Source: SAR202 cluster bacterium
GTDB lineage: Bacteria > Chloroflexota > Dehalococcoidia > Lucifugimonadales > OSU-TB39
Direction: 5' to 3'
Assembly: GCA_009392195.1 (NCBI GenBank)
Contig: VFGY01000037.1
Coordinates: forward strand, 124,001-188,000
Length of the DNA: 64,000 bases
The notes under the pieces were generated by a model, which saw nothing but the letters and a program-made list of their open reading frames with translations, was not told the DNA's origin and searched no databases. Of the stretch, positions 8,570-17,781 are shown piece by piece. The first letter of the stretch is position 1. Each line of letters opens with the position of its first letter. Both the position numbers and the translations under genes were made by a program.

Positions 8570-9838
8570 TTACAGGATAAGTAGTAAAGGTGACTCTAAA
8601 ATCCTTTTCAATTCACCAATAAATTTTGCCCCTTCTGCTCCATCAACAACTCGATGATCAGAAGATAAGGTGACATTCATCGTCTGTTCAATCGCTATCT
8701 CGCCATTTTTTACTACTGGCCTTGGTTTTACAGACCCTACTGCCATCATAGCAGCTTGCGGAGGGAGAATTATTGCAACAAAATTATCAACGTCAAACAT
8801 TCCTAAGTTACTAATACTAAACGTTGCTCCTGTGTATTCATCTGGAGTCAATTTACCACTCTGAGACCTTTCTATCAGGTCCTTAGTTGATTGTGCTAAC
8901 TCAACAATTGATTTATTTTTACAGCCAGTAACTGCTGGGACAATTAATCCATCTTCAGTTGCAATAGCAATGCCTATATTTATTTCATCATTGAATTGTA
9001 TTCCTTCGTTGATGAAAGATGCATTAAATTTAGGAAATTTCTTCAGCGTCTCGATAGCGGCACGAACTACAAAATCATTTACACTAACTTTTACACCTTG
9101 ATCTTGCAAAGTCTCATTAATTTGAGACCTAACATTCATCAATTTTGTCATTTCAACTTCTACTGAAACATAGAAATGAGGAGCATTTGTTTTGCTTGCA
9201 ACGGTTACGCGAGCTATTTGGCTTCTCATTTTATTTAAGGGGATAAAACTTTGGTCTGTTATTTGAGAAGAATTAGTCTTAGTTTCCGTTTGAACAATAT
9301 CAGAGGATGTTGTTTGTACCGTTTTACTACGATCACCAACTTTTGATTCTGCTTTTATAACATCGTTTTTAGTAATTCGTCCCCCAGGACCCGTACCTAT
9401 GACTGATGCAAGGTCTATATTTTGTTCTGAGGCTATTTTCCGAGCTATAGGAGAAGCTTTTATCTCTCCTGTGGACGCAGTAGTAATTTCTCCAACTTTG
9501 ACGTCTTCATTAATATCGACCCTCACATCCGCAACGTCAATTTCATCTTTGTCATGCGATTTTTCTTCCATATCAGCCTGTACTTCCCCTATATCTTCAC
9601 CCTGCTCTCCAATAATTGCTATCGCCTCTCCAACTGGAACACTAGTCCCTTCGTCAACCAAAAGTTTCAATACTGTTCCCGCAGCAGTTGCTTCTATTTC
9701 CACAACCGCTTTATCAGTTTCTACTTCGGCGATTAGTTCTCCTAAGGTAACAGAATCATCTTCTGATTTAAGCCACCTAACCAAAGTACCTTCCTGCATA
9801 TCGTACCCCATTTGGGGCATTTTCAATGGAGTTGCCAG
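8570..9838 (-). CDS. pdhC: Dihydrolipoamide acetyltransferase (PDH E2)
   Basis: Core subunit of the pyruvate dehydrogenase complex that passes acetyl from lipoamide to CoA. One lipoyl domain (lipoyl Lys in EVETDKAVVEIEA), a Pro/Thr/Glu-type linker, the E1/E3-binding domain (SPIARKIASEQNIDL...GPGGRITKNDV), a second linker and the acyltransferase domain with DHRVVDGAEGAKF. The first common start is TTG at 9826, but a CTG at 9836-9838 lies six bases after GAGAGG and would give MATPLKMPQMG, the usual E2 N-terminus; I favour CTG. Last gene of lpd-pdhA-pdhB-pdhC. Confidence 0.93.
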   Translation of the reverse strand: MATPLKMPQMGYDMQEGTLVRWLKSEDDSVTLGELIAEVETDKAVVEIEATAAGTVLKLLVDEGTSVPVGEAIAIIGEQGEDIGEVQADMEEKSHDKDEIDVADVRVDINEDVKVGEITTASTGEIKASPIARKIASEQNIDLASVIGTGPGGRITKNDVIKAESKVGDRSKTVQTTSSDIVQTETKTNSSQITDQSFIPLNKMRSQIARVTVASKTNAPHFYVSVEVEMTKLMNVRSQINETLQDQGVKVSVNDFVVRAAIETLKKFPKFNASFINEGIQFNDEINIGIAIATEDGLIVPAVTGCKNKSIVELAQSTKDLIERSQSGKLTPDEYTGATFSISNLGMFDVDNFVAIILPPQAAMMAVGSVKPRPVVKNGEIAIEQTMNVTLSSDHRVVDGAEGAKFIGELKRILESPLLLIL

Positions 9839-9882
9839 AACTCACCTCTCTAAAAATATATAGCTAATATCTTATCAACATC

Positions 9883-10860
9883 TTATATTGCATACAATCT
9901 TCGAACTGCTTCAATTATCTTATCTGAATCTGGTATAGTTGCTGCTTCCAATGTTCCATTATATGGGGCAGGAACGTCCAAACCCGAAACCCTACCTACA
10001 GGACCATCTAAATAATCAAAGCATTCTTCCTGTACTTTACTTACTAATTCACCTGAAAATCCACCTGTTTGCCAACATTCTTCTACAATAATAACCCTGT
10101 TGGTTTTCTTAACGGATTCAAACACAGTATTTGTGTCTAAAGGCCTAAGAGTTCGAAGATCAATAACTTCTGCAGATACACCCATAGATTCAAATTTTTC
10201 TGCTGCTTCAAGACATTCATGAACCATTTTAGAATAAGCAACTAATGTAACATCGGTACCAGATTTTTTTACAGCCGCTTGGCCGAAAGGTATAGAATAA
10301 TATTCTTCTGGCACTTCACCATTTACCCCATAAAGTAATGCATGTTCAGCAAAAATAACCGGATCATTATCTTCTATGGATGTTCTTAGCAAGCCAAGTG
10401 CGTCATAGGGGTCAGAAGGAACAACCACTTTCAACCCAGGTACGGAAGCCAACCAGCCTTCAAAAGATTGAGAATGAGTAGCTGCCAGTTGAGCCCCTCC
10501 ACCCGTAACCGTCCTTATAACTAAAGGAACCGAGATTTGACCATTTGACATATAACGCAATTTAGCAGCATGGTTAACAACCTGGTCAATCGCCATCAAA
10601 AGAAAGTTGATGGTCATAATCTCCACTATTGGACGCAACCCTATCATTGCAGATCCAATACCGCATCCTACTATACCAGCTTCTGATATAGGCGTATCTT
10701 TTATTCGATCTTCACCATACTTTTCAAAAAAACCTCTAGTAACAGCATAGCTTCCTTGGTATTTACCAATATCCTCGCCCAACAAAACCACCCTGTCATC
10801 ATTATCCAAGGCTTCAGACAAACCAAGCGATAGAGCTTCTCGCAATCTCATTTCAGACAT
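9883..10860 (-). CDS. pdhB: Pyruvate dehydrogenase E1 subunit beta
   Basis: With the alpha subunit it decarboxylates pyruvate on thiamine diphosphate and acetylates E2. 325 residues, full length. Motifs: LREALSLGLSEAL, VVLLGEDIGKYQG (contacts ThDP through Glu), PISEAGIVGCGIGSAM, and the C-terminal transketolase domain ending with LDVPAPYNGTLEAA. ATG at 10858-10860, 17 nt after the alpha-subunit stop. A branched-chain 2-oxoacid or acetoin dehydrogenase is possible because these E1 families are close; pyruvate is the default reading. Confidence 0.93.
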   Translation of the reverse strand: MSEMRLREALSLGLSEALDNDDRVVLLGEDIGKYQGSYAVTRGFFEKYGEDRIKDTPISEAGIVGCGIGSAMIGLRPIVEIMTINFLLMAIDQVVNHAAKLRYMSNGQISVPLVIRTVTGGGAQLAATHSQSFEGWLASVPGLKVVVPSDPYDALGLLRTSIEDNDPVIFAEHALLYGVNGEVPEEYYSIPFGQAAVKKSGTDVTLVAYSKMVHECLEAAEKFESMGVSAEVIDLRTLRPLDTNTVFESVKKTNRVIIVEECWQTGGFSGELVSKVQEECFDYLDGPVGRVSGLDVPAPYNGTLEAATIPDSDKIIEAVRRLYAI

Positions 10861-10877
10861 TATTGCACCTAATCAAA

Positions 10878-11891
10878 TTAAATGTTTTCATAAATATTAT
10901 TGTATAGTTCCGTCATATCCGGTTCATCACTTCCATCAGCAAAAGCAATCGCATCATCAACGGATTCTTGAACTTCCTTATCTATTTTCTCTAAATCCGA
11001 TTCTTCAAAAATATTATATTGAATAGCTAGTTTCGCTAAATTATCGATTGGGTCTTTTGTTTGCCATTCAACAACTTCACTTGAATCCCTATATGCAGAT
11101 GGATCAGCCATTGAATGGCCCCTAAACCTATATGTTTTAGCTTCTAAAAATAATGGGCCTTCTCCTTTTCTTAGGTGTTCAAGTGCTTTATCTACATGAT
11201 GCCTTACATCTATTACATCCATTCCGTCAACCTGTAATGTTCCCATATTATAAGATTCTGCTATTTTATACATATCTGGACCTGCCGCATGCGTTCTAGA
11301 AACATGTGAGCCCATACCATATAGATTATTTTCCAAAACAAAAAGTACCGGGAGATTCCAGACTGCAGATAAATTCATAGCTTCATGAAATTCACCTTGG
11401 TTGACAGCTCCATCTCCAAAAAAACATAATACAGCACTATCTTTTTTTTGTTGTTTTATAGCAAAAGCTAAACCAACGGCTATTGGAAGGTGAGCACCAA
11501 CAATTGCATGTCCACCCATAAACCCTTTTGAAACATCAAACAAATGCATAGAGCCGCCTTTGCCTCCACTACACCCAGTCGCTTTACCCATTAATTCGGC
11601 CATAACTGCTCCGGCATCTAATCCTCGCGCCAATGCATGTCCATGATCTCTATAATGAGTAATTATATAATCATCATCTCGCAACGCAGAAATCGCACCA
11701 GTAGCGATAGCTTCTTCGCCTATGTATAGATGCAAAAATCCTTTGATTTTTTGTTCCATATATAATCTTCCGCATTGCTCTTCAAATTTTCTGATAAGCA
11801 ACATGTTTCTATAAAATGCAGGAATCTCTTCTTTGTACTCATTCAATACATCTACTGCATCGCCTTGCGGATCTTGGAATTTATCTAACAA
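10878..11891 (-). CDS. pdhA: Pyruvate dehydrogenase E1 subunit alpha
   Basis: 337 residues with the ThDP-binding motif GDGAVNQGEFHEAMNLSAVW followed by ENN, and the phosphorylation-loop region YRFRGHSMADP. It forms the alpha2beta2 E1 with the next gene. TTG start at 11889-11891 with AGGA six bases upstream; the nearby ATG (in ...GAAATGAATTG) is out of frame. Second gene in the operon, 37 nt after lpd. Confidence 0.94.
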   Translation of the reverse strand: MLDKFQDPQGDAVDVLNEYKEEIPAFYRNMLLIRKFEEQCGRLYMEQKIKGFLHLYIGEEAIATGAISALRDDDYIITHYRDHGHALARGLDAGAVMAELMGKATGCSGGKGGSMHLFDVSKGFMGGHAIVGAHLPIAVGLAFAIKQQKKDSAVLCFFGDGAVNQGEFHEAMNLSAVWNLPVLFVLENNLYGMGSHVSRTHAAGPDMYKIAESYNMGTLQVDGMDVIDVRHHVDKALEHLRKGEGPLFLEAKTYRFRGHSMADPSAYRDSSEVVEWQTKDPIDNLAKLAIQYNIFEESDLEKIDKEVQESVDDAIAFADGSDEPDMTELYNNIYENI

Positions 11892-11928
11892 TTCATTTCC
11901 TTTTGATTATTACAAATAGACTTAAAAC

Positions 11929-13311
11929 TTAAATATGAACAGCTCCACCCTCAGCATCTAAAGCGGCTTCTTTAATCACCTCTGATATCGTTGGGTGAGG
12001 GTGAGTTAGCCAACCCAATTCTTCTGTCGTACTTTCTAACATACGAGCCATACCAATTTCTCCAAGAAGTTCAGTAACTTCACTTCCTATCATATGCACT
12101 CCTAAAATATCTCCTATTTCTTTCTCAGCCACCACTTTTACCATGCCTTCTGTTTCCCCCATTGCAATAGCTTTGCCTGAAGCAGAAAGTGGAAATCTAC
12201 CAATCTTTAAATCGTATCCCTTTTCAAGAGCTTGATTTTCAGTCAATCCAAAACTAGCAACCTGTGGATGACAGTAAATTGCTCTCGGCATCAAATCATA
12301 ATCTATCCCAGACGGAGTAAGACCAGCAATGCTCTCCACCACGTAAACTCCTTGTGCTGATGCTACGTGAGCAAGCAACATTTTACCGGTAACATCTCCG
12401 ATCGCATACACCCCAGAAACATTCGTAGACATATTGGAATCAACATTTATATAACCTTTGTTTATATCTACCCCAATAGATTCCAATCCTAAGCCATCAA
12501 CATTCCCCATCATTCCTACTGCAACCAATACCCTACCGGCATTTATTATTTCAGTTTGTTCATTTGCTTTGACGGAAACAATAGCTTCACCGTTTTCAAC
12601 CTCCACACTTTCAAACCTTGTGCTAGTTTTGATTTTAATACCATGTTTTTCGAGAGATTTCTGCAAATAAGCACTTATTTCTTCATCTTCTGTAGGAACA
12701 AGTCTTGGTTCTAGTTCAACAATAGTAACCTGCGCTCCATATTGGGAGTAAACGTAACCAAACTCCACTCCAACAGCACCTCCGCCTATAATCACCACGT
12801 TATCAGGAACATCTCTAAATTCAAGCGCTTCTCTACTAGTAATTATCGTTTTATAGTCTATATCTAAACCCGGTATGTTTCTTGGACTGGCTCCAGTAGC
12901 AATAATTATATTTTTACCAATAAGTTTTTTATTGCTGTTTATCAAATTAACAATATTCGTACTCTCTAAGACTGCTTCGTCTTGAAAACAATCTACTTTA
13001 TTTTTTTTCAACAAAAACTCTACACCTTTTGTAAGCTTTCTAACCACTTTCCTGCTACGATCTATAGCTTTACCAAAATCATAATTAATCCCAGAAACTT
13101 CAATCCCAAACTCATCAGCTCTTCCTAGCAAATTAATAATTTCCGCATTTCGTATTAATGCCTTGGACGGAATACAGCCCCAATTAAGACAGACTCCGCC
13201 AATATCCGATTTTTCAACAATCGCTGTCTTCATCCCTAACTGCGCTGCCCGGATAGCCGCAACATAACCTCCAGGGCCACTACCTATAACAATAAGATCA
13301 TAATCGGTCAA
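11929..13311 (-). CDS. lpdA: Dihydrolipoamide dehydrogenase (E3)
   Basis: Reoxidises dihydrolipoamide with FAD and NAD. 460 residues. N-terminal FAD motif GSGPGGYVAAIRAAQLG, redox disulfide GGVCLNWGCIPSKAL, NAD-binding GGGAVGVEFGYVYSQYG, second FAD contact AIGDVTGKMLLAHVAS, and the C-terminal dimerisation domain with the catalytic HPHPTISE. TTG start at 13309-13311, with GAAGGAG seven bases upstream; an in-frame ATG two codons earlier is closed by TAA. First gene of the PDH operon. Confidence 0.96.
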   Translation of the reverse strand: MTDYDLIVIGSGPGGYVAAIRAAQLGMKTAIVEKSDIGGVCLNWGCIPSKALIRNAEIINLLGRADEFGIEVSGINYDFGKAIDRSRKVVRKLTKGVEFLLKKNKVDCFQDEAVLESTNIVNLINSNKKLIGKNIIIATGASPRNIPGLDIDYKTIITSREALEFRDVPDNVVIIGGGAVGVEFGYVYSQYGAQVTIVELEPRLVPTEDEEISAYLQKSLEKHGIKIKTSTRFESVEVENGEAIVSVKANEQTEIINAGRVLVAVGMMGNVDGLGLESIGVDINKGYINVDSNMSTNVSGVYAIGDVTGKMLLAHVASAQGVYVVESIAGLTPSGIDYDLMPRAIYCHPQVASFGLTENQALEKGYDLKIGRFPLSASGKAIAMGETEGMVKVVAEKEIGDILGVHMIGSEVTELLGEIGMARMLESTTEELGWLTHPHPTISEVIKEAALDAEGGAVHI

Positions 13312-13390
13312 TTACATACTCCTTCAACCAAACAACATATTTTTGGATACGTATTTATTTTATAATACTATCAACAATCAGTTATCTTTA

Positions 13391-13588
13391 TATAATACAA
13401 AACCGCAATACGAATTAGAAAGCATTGTAAACGCAAATGTTAGATGCTATCATACTTTGCGCAACTAATCCGACAGGAACGGTGAGCATTTTGTTTGCAA
13501 AATTATATTGCTTTTATATAAGTAATTCAAATTTTAATCTCATATATCACCCATTTAAACCTTCCTGTAATGGAAGGTTTTTGTTTTT
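13391..13588 (+). ncRNA. Putative structured leader of the pantothenate operon
   Basis: The 301-nt gap between lpd (-) and DUF2520 (+) holds no ORF but has a TATAAT (13391-13396), several short stem pairs (CGCAAA 13432-13437 with TTTGCG 13456-13461; ATGCT 13444-13448 with AGCAT 13485-13489; CCG/CGG around ACAGGAA at 13470-13482), and an intrinsic terminator just before the coding start. No plus-strand gene lies upstream, so the terminator must end a transcript that starts in this gap. A 'pan' motif RNA is known upstream of panB/panC operons, including in Chloroflexi; identity is inferred from location, not proven. Confidence 0.45.
13557..13588 (+). terminator. Intrinsic terminator ahead of pan operon
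   Basis: Perfect 9-bp stem AAACCTTCC / GGAAGGTTT (13557-13565 and 13572-13580), 6-nt loop, followed by TTGTTTTT. It is plus-oriented: the minus-strand reading has no T-tract. It lies about 25 nt before the DUF2520 start, the position of an attenuator. Confidence 0.75.
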
Positions 13589-13612
13589 AATTAAATAATT
13601 AACTATGGGGAA

Positions 13613-14515
13613 ATGAGAATGAGACTATCAAAGCAATCACATATAGGTTTTATTGGGGCCGGAAAAGTTGGAACTTCTTTAGCAATTGCATTGGACCAAG
13701 CTAATTACAATGTGACAGGAGCTTATAGCAAATCAATTAGTTCTGCTAATAATGTATCCGCAGCAATATCAAATTGCCAGACCTATCAGGATATACAAGC
13801 TCTCGCCTCTAACTGCGAAGTTTTATTCATTACCACTCCTGATGATAGCATCGAATCAACAGCTAATTCATTTGAGCCGAATCCACATAATTCCTTAGTA
13901 CATTGTTCAGGAGCAAAAACGATTAATGTTTTCAATTCTGCAATCTCCAAAAATATCCCTGTTGGTTCTTTTCACCCCATGCAAGCATTTTCATCAATTG
14001 AAAACGGAGTAAAGAGCATACCAGGAACTACTTTTGGGATTGAAGGAACAGGAGAAGTTCAAAGTTATCTGCATGAAGTTGCTAAAGAACTAGGCGGCGT
14101 ACCTGTTTTTATTCAATCAGAATATAAAGCATTATACCACCTATCAGGAGTTATATTAGGTAACTTATTAGCTAGCTTAGCTGCGATATCTGCTAACTTA
14201 TGGAGTCAAATGAATATAGATTCAGATACTGCCCTTCAGGCATTAACCCCTATGATCAGCCAAGTAGCAATTAATTTAAATACATCTGGAATCCCTAAAG
14301 GCATTGCCGGCCCGTATGTAAGAGGGGATATTGGAACTGTAAAATCTCACTTAAACGCATTACTTCAATACTCTCCAAACCTTCTGCCGTTATATTGCGA
14401 GCTAGCCTTGGCAGGACTACCATATGCGCAAATGAACGGCCTTAGCAATGAACACTATATTAACATCAAGAAATTGCTAGAATCCTATAAAGAATGTCCG
14501 GAAATTACAAACTAG
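13613..14515 (+). CDS. DUF2520 Rossmann-like oxidoreductase of pan operon
   Basis: 300 residues. The N-terminus carries a dinucleotide-binding motif (GFIGAGKVGTSLAIAL, about 12-27), a middle stretch LFITTPDDSIE, HCSGAKT and FHPMQAFSS, and a helical C-terminal domain (DUF2520) with HLSGVILGNLLASL. It resembles NAD(P)-dependent beta-hydroxyacid dehydrogenases. It is 32 nt before panB, so it may supply a reductase step of pantothenate synthesis, such as ketopantoate reduction; that is inference. Start ATG 13613 or the ATG two codons on, both after a GGGG stretch. Confidence 0.85.
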   Translation: MRMRLSKQSHIGFIGAGKVGTSLAIALDQANYNVTGAYSKSISSANNVSAAISNCQTYQDIQALASNCEVLFITTPDDSIESTANSFEPNPHNSLVHCSGAKTINVFNSAISKNIPVGSFHPMQAFSSIENGVKSIPGTTFGIEGTGEVQSYLHEVAKELGGVPVFIQSEYKALYHLSGVILGNLLASLAAISANLWSQMNIDSDTALQALTPMISQVAINLNTSGIPKGIAGPYVRGDIGTVKSHLNALLQYSPNLLPLYCELALAGLPYAQMNGLSNEHYINIKKLLESYKECPEITN

Positions 14516-14547
14516 AATAAATTTGGAAAATCCTAAGGAGTTCTTAC

Positions 14548-15384
14548 ATGAGACTCACTATAAACGAAATACAAGCTTTAAAAACCCAAAATATCCCTAT
14601 CCCCATGATAACTGCCTACGACTATACCACTGCTAAGATTGTGGAATCATCTGGAATTCCAATAATCCTTGTGGGGGATAGTTTAGGCCAGGTTGTTTTA
14701 GGGTACAATACAACGGTACCGGTGACCATCGAACAAATCATTCACCATGCTACAGCTGTAGTAAGAGGCACAAAAACCACGCATATTGTAGCTGATATGC
14801 CATTCATGAGTTTTCAATCTGATTTGAAATCAGCAGTCGCTAACGCAGGACAAATATTAAAGCAGTCAGGAGCTCAATCAGTAAAAATAGAGGGCGGCAG
14901 CCATATGGCCACAACGATTAAAACTCTAGTTGAAATTGGAATCCCAGTTATGGGTCATATTGGGTTAACTCCCCAATCTTTCAACCAACTTGGTGGATAC
15001 AAAATACAAGGTAAATCATTGGTCGAAGCACAACAACTGATTGAAGATGCAATTAGCGTGCAAGAATCTGGAGCATACGCTGTAGTATTAGAACTAATAC
15101 CATCTGAAATAGCTAAAGTTATTACAAATAAATTAAATATACCGACAATAGGAATAGGTTCAGGAGAATATTGTGACGGACAAGTACAAGTAATTAACGA
15201 TGTATTGGGTATGGATGCTAATTTCCAACCAAGACATTCAAAGCAATATGCTGATTTGTCATCGATAATTGGCGAAGCGATAAAGAATTATGTCAACGAT
15301 GTCCATGACGGGAAATTTCCAACTAAAGCTGAAAGCTTCACACTACCTAAAGACGTCTATGATGATTTAATTAATAGCATCTAG
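14548..15384 (+). CDS. panB: 3-methyl-2-oxobutanoate hydroxymethyltransferase
   Basis: First committed step of pantothenate synthesis: adds a hydroxymethyl group from methylene-THF to ketoisovalerate, giving ketopantoate. 278 residues, family length. Motifs: MITAYDYTTAKIVE, GDSLGQVVLGY, DMPFMSFQS, KIEGG, MGHIGLTPQS and GIGSG..CDGQVQV. ATG with AAGGAG seven bases upstream. Ketoisovalerate comes from the IlvB/IlvC route encoded near 58-62 kb, methylene-THF from FolD chemistry. Confidence 0.97.
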   Translation: MRLTINEIQALKTQNIPIPMITAYDYTTAKIVESSGIPIILVGDSLGQVVLGYNTTVPVTIEQIIHHATAVVRGTKTTHIVADMPFMSFQSDLKSAVANAGQILKQSGAQSVKIEGGSHMATTIKTLVEIGIPVMGHIGLTPQSFNQLGGYKIQGKSLVEAQQLIEDAISVQESGAYAVVLELIPSEIAKVITNKLNIPTIGIGSGEYCDGQVQVINDVLGMDANFQPRHSKQYADLSSIIGEAIKNYVNDVHDGKFPTKAESFTLPKDVYDDLINSI

Positions 15385-15401
15385 AATCAAACAACGAATC
15401 A

Positions 15402-16244
15402 ATGAAAATTATTACTACAATCAAAGAGTGTATAAGCTATCTTGAAACTTGTTCTCGGCCATTAGGTCTAGTACCTACGATGGGAGCAATACATAATGGA
15501 CACAAAGAATTAATCAAAGCAGCTTCCAAAAACAATTCCACTATAGTCACTAGCATATTTGTTAATCCACTTCAGTTCGGCCCCAATGAAGACCTAAATG
15601 ATTATCCAAGAAAAATTAAAGCAGATCTAACAAAACTACAAGGCCTTCCAATTGATCTAGTCTTTTTACCGTCTACAGAAGAAATGTATCCAGATAACTT
15701 CTCTACTTCGATAAATGTAGGCCCAATATCGAACTTATTGGAAGGAAAATCCAGACCAGGTCATTTCAACGGCGTTGCTACCGTAGTATGTAAACTACTA
15801 CTGATAACAACACCAAATAATGTATATTTCGGCGAAAAGGACGCACAACAATGTTTAGTCATTGATAAAATGGTTAAAGATTTAAATATAAAAACAAAAA
15901 TATCAAAGGTCCCAACAGTTCGAGAAAAAGATGGTTTGGCAATCAGCAGTCGCAATATATATCTTTCCAAATCCGAACGGTGTTCAGCTACAATTATATA
16001 CAAATCTCTTGTTCTTGCAGAAAACTTGTATTTACAAGGGGTAAATAAGCCAAAATTGATTAAAAATGCTATGTCTAAATTGATTAAGTCTGTACCGTTA
16101 GCCAAAGTAGATTATATCAGTATTGCCAATCCATCTAATCTTAAAGAATTAGGCGTCTTGGAAGATAATGCTCTTGTTTCAATAGCAGTTTTTGTAGGGA
16201 AAACTAGGCTTATTGATAATATCTACTTAAAAAGAATTCCTTAA
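15402..16244 (+). CDS. panC: Pantothenate synthetase
   Basis: Joins pantoate and beta-alanine using ATP. 280 residues. Motifs: PTMGAIHNGHKELI with the HIGH-like nucleotide site, FVNPLQFGPNEDLNDYPR, FNGVATVVCKLL, YFGEKDAQQ and the KMSKS-like ISSRNIYLS. 17 nt after panB. panD (aspartate decarboxylase) is not in the window. It ends two bases from the convergent PanE-like gene, so the two 3' ends nearly touch. Confidence 0.96.
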   Translation: MKIITTIKECISYLETCSRPLGLVPTMGAIHNGHKELIKAASKNNSTIVTSIFVNPLQFGPNEDLNDYPRKIKADLTKLQGLPIDLVFLPSTEEMYPDNFSTSINVGPISNLLEGKSRPGHFNGVATVVCKLLLITTPNNVYFGEKDAQQCLVIDKMVKDLNIKTKISKVPTVREKDGLAISSRNIYLSKSERCSATIIYKSLVLAENLYLQGVNKPKLIKNAMSKLIKSVPLAKVDYISIANPSNLKELGVLEDNALVSIAVFVGKTRLIDNIYLKRIP

Positions 16245-16246
16245 CG

Positions 16247-17272
16247 CTATATTTTTTTTATTAGCCCTAGGTTTGAAAGGGAAGGCTGTATAAATCCTTT
16301 TTCTATTTCTCTTGTCAATTCTACTATTGATTCATTCACAGGTGTAGGAATATTCAATTGCTTTCCTTTCTCAACTATATAACCGTTTAGATAATCAACT
16401 TCTGTAGACCTACCCTTTAAAAGATCCTGAGCAAGGGACGGTCTTCCTGTACCAATAGTTTTACCACCATCAATAATTAATCCTTCTACTTTTTCCTTAA
16501 TTTCATTATTTTTGAGAGCCTGAGGAAACAAATTAGCAGGGACCATACCAATTTTTTCTATCTGTACTCCTAAAGCGTTACCGACATTAACCAGTTCAGA
16601 TGCTATTTCAATTGATAATGAACGAATTTCAGGATTTTGGCGCAGTTCTGCCGATTTCAGTCCTGTTAGCCCAGCTATGGCGTTACTCATCGAGTTAGTC
16701 GCCAATTTTGCCCATCTTTCGCCCCACAAATTATTGGTTATCTTCGTTATACCACCTGCACTCATAATCTCCGCGAACTGGTCTAATCTTTTGGTTGCTA
16801 AGCCACTGGGCTCGCCTATGGTAAAAGCTGGTCTTTCAATTGAACTAGTTCTTTCAACATGACCAGCTGTATACATACCCGCACCCAACGTTAAAACACA
16901 GCCAACTACTTTCGGCCAACCTAACACACTTGCAATAACATCTTCATTAATACTGTTTTGAGCAGAAACTACAAATCCACATGGAGAAATATGGGGTTCA
17001 ATAAACTTACATGCCCATGCAGTGTCATAAGATTTAAGCGACAAAATGATAATATCGAATTCGGGGCGAATCCGCGATAGCTCTCCTAAGTGCAAAGCCT
17101 TAGGATTAACAACAAACTCTTCTTCAATAGATGTGATTTTCAAACCTTTTTCGTTGATACAGTCTACATTTTCTGGCCAAAGGTCAATTAATATTAATTC
17201 ATGCTTTGCTCTAGCAAGATAAGCCGAAATAACTCCTCCGATTGCTCCTACTCCCAACACACCTATTCTCAT
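16247..17272 (-). CDS. Ketopantoate reductase family (PanE/ApbA)
   Basis: About 341 residues from the ATG at 17270-17272 (MRIGVLGVGAIGG); four upstream codons are possible. Rossmann motif GVGAIGGVISAYLA, the LSLKSYDTAWA region, QNSINEDVIASVLG, and the ApbA_C helical domain with KLATNSMSNAIAGLTG (Lys and Asn of the active site) and GRSTEVDYLNGYIVEKGK. NADPH reduction of ketopantoate to pantoate is the family reaction; many members act on other 2-oxoacids. Convergent to panC rather than in the operon, so the pathway role is likely but not certain. Confidence 0.85.
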   Translation of the reverse strand: MRIGVLGVGAIGGVISAYLARAKHELILIDLWPENVDCINEKGLKITSIEEEFVVNPKALHLGELSRIRPEFDIIILSLKSYDTAWACKFIEPHISPCGFVVSAQNSINEDVIASVLGWPKVVGCVLTLGAGMYTAGHVERTSSIERPAFTIGEPSGLATKRLDQFAEIMSAGGITKITNNLWGERWAKLATNSMSNAIAGLTGLKSAELRQNPEIRSLSIEIASELVNVGNALGVQIEKIGMVPANLFPQALKNNEIKEKVEGLIIDGGKTIGTGRPSLAQDLLKGRSTEVDYLNGYIVEKGKQLNIPTPVNESIVELTREIEKGFIQPSLSNLGLIKKI

Positions 17273-17413
17273 TCTACACCTCATTAATGTTTATCAATAT
17301 TATTGTAGTTTGAACAAAGTTAATAAATGATTTTCTATTAAGTTAAATGGTTTTCTAAAATCATTGGATTCAACACTGGGAAAATAAAAAGGCTTTCAAT
17401 TCATAATTTCTGA

Positions 17414-17716
17414 TTATTTTTCACTCTGGCAATTGCATAATTCTGATAACAAATCAAAAGGATAAATCCCTGTATAATGACCATCGCTCCACAAAAACTG
17501 TATCGCGTATTTTCCAACATACATAAAATCTTCAGCAATTAAATCGTTTGGGACTGAGACTGGATCAAGTAACTTTTTATGACTCCATTCTTCAACACAT
17601 TCGGCACATTGACAATTCAATCTTAAATCACGTGCAATATTAGTGCATTTATGTCCGTTAGACCACTCTATTAAAACATCTGCTTGGTTAAATTGAATGT
17701 CTATCACTGTATCCAT
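17414..17716 (-). CDS. DUF971 (gamma-butyrobetaine hydroxylase-like N-terminal) protein
   Basis: 100 residues with the family pattern: IEWSNGHKC near residue 16, LRLNCQCAECVEEW with three Cys (about 33-40), and AIQFLWSDGHYTGIYPFDLL, which is the strongest hallmark. DUF971 domains occur alone, beside Mrp/ApbC-type Fe-S carriers, and at the N-terminus of gamma-butyrobetaine dioxygenases, where the Cys bind zinc. No Fe-S gene is adjacent here. Single gene, divergent from the thiolase. Confidence 0.88.
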   Translation of the reverse strand: MDTVIDIQFNQADVLIEWSNGHKCTNIARDLRLNCQCAECVEEWSHKKLLDPVSVPNDLIAEDFMYVGKYAIQFLWSDGHYTGIYPFDLLSELCNCQSEK

Positions 17717-17781
17717 TTAGATTTTACCACCTGATTATAAACCAAATTGATTGATATAATAAGAATACAAGGAAAAGTGCT

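Noticed and set aside
13312-13612. tRNA, SRP RNA or 6S RNA in the lpd/DUF2520 gap
   Set aside because: No cloverleaf, no GGAAGCAGC-like SRP loop and no long 6S-like rod; a cis-acting leader fits the location better.
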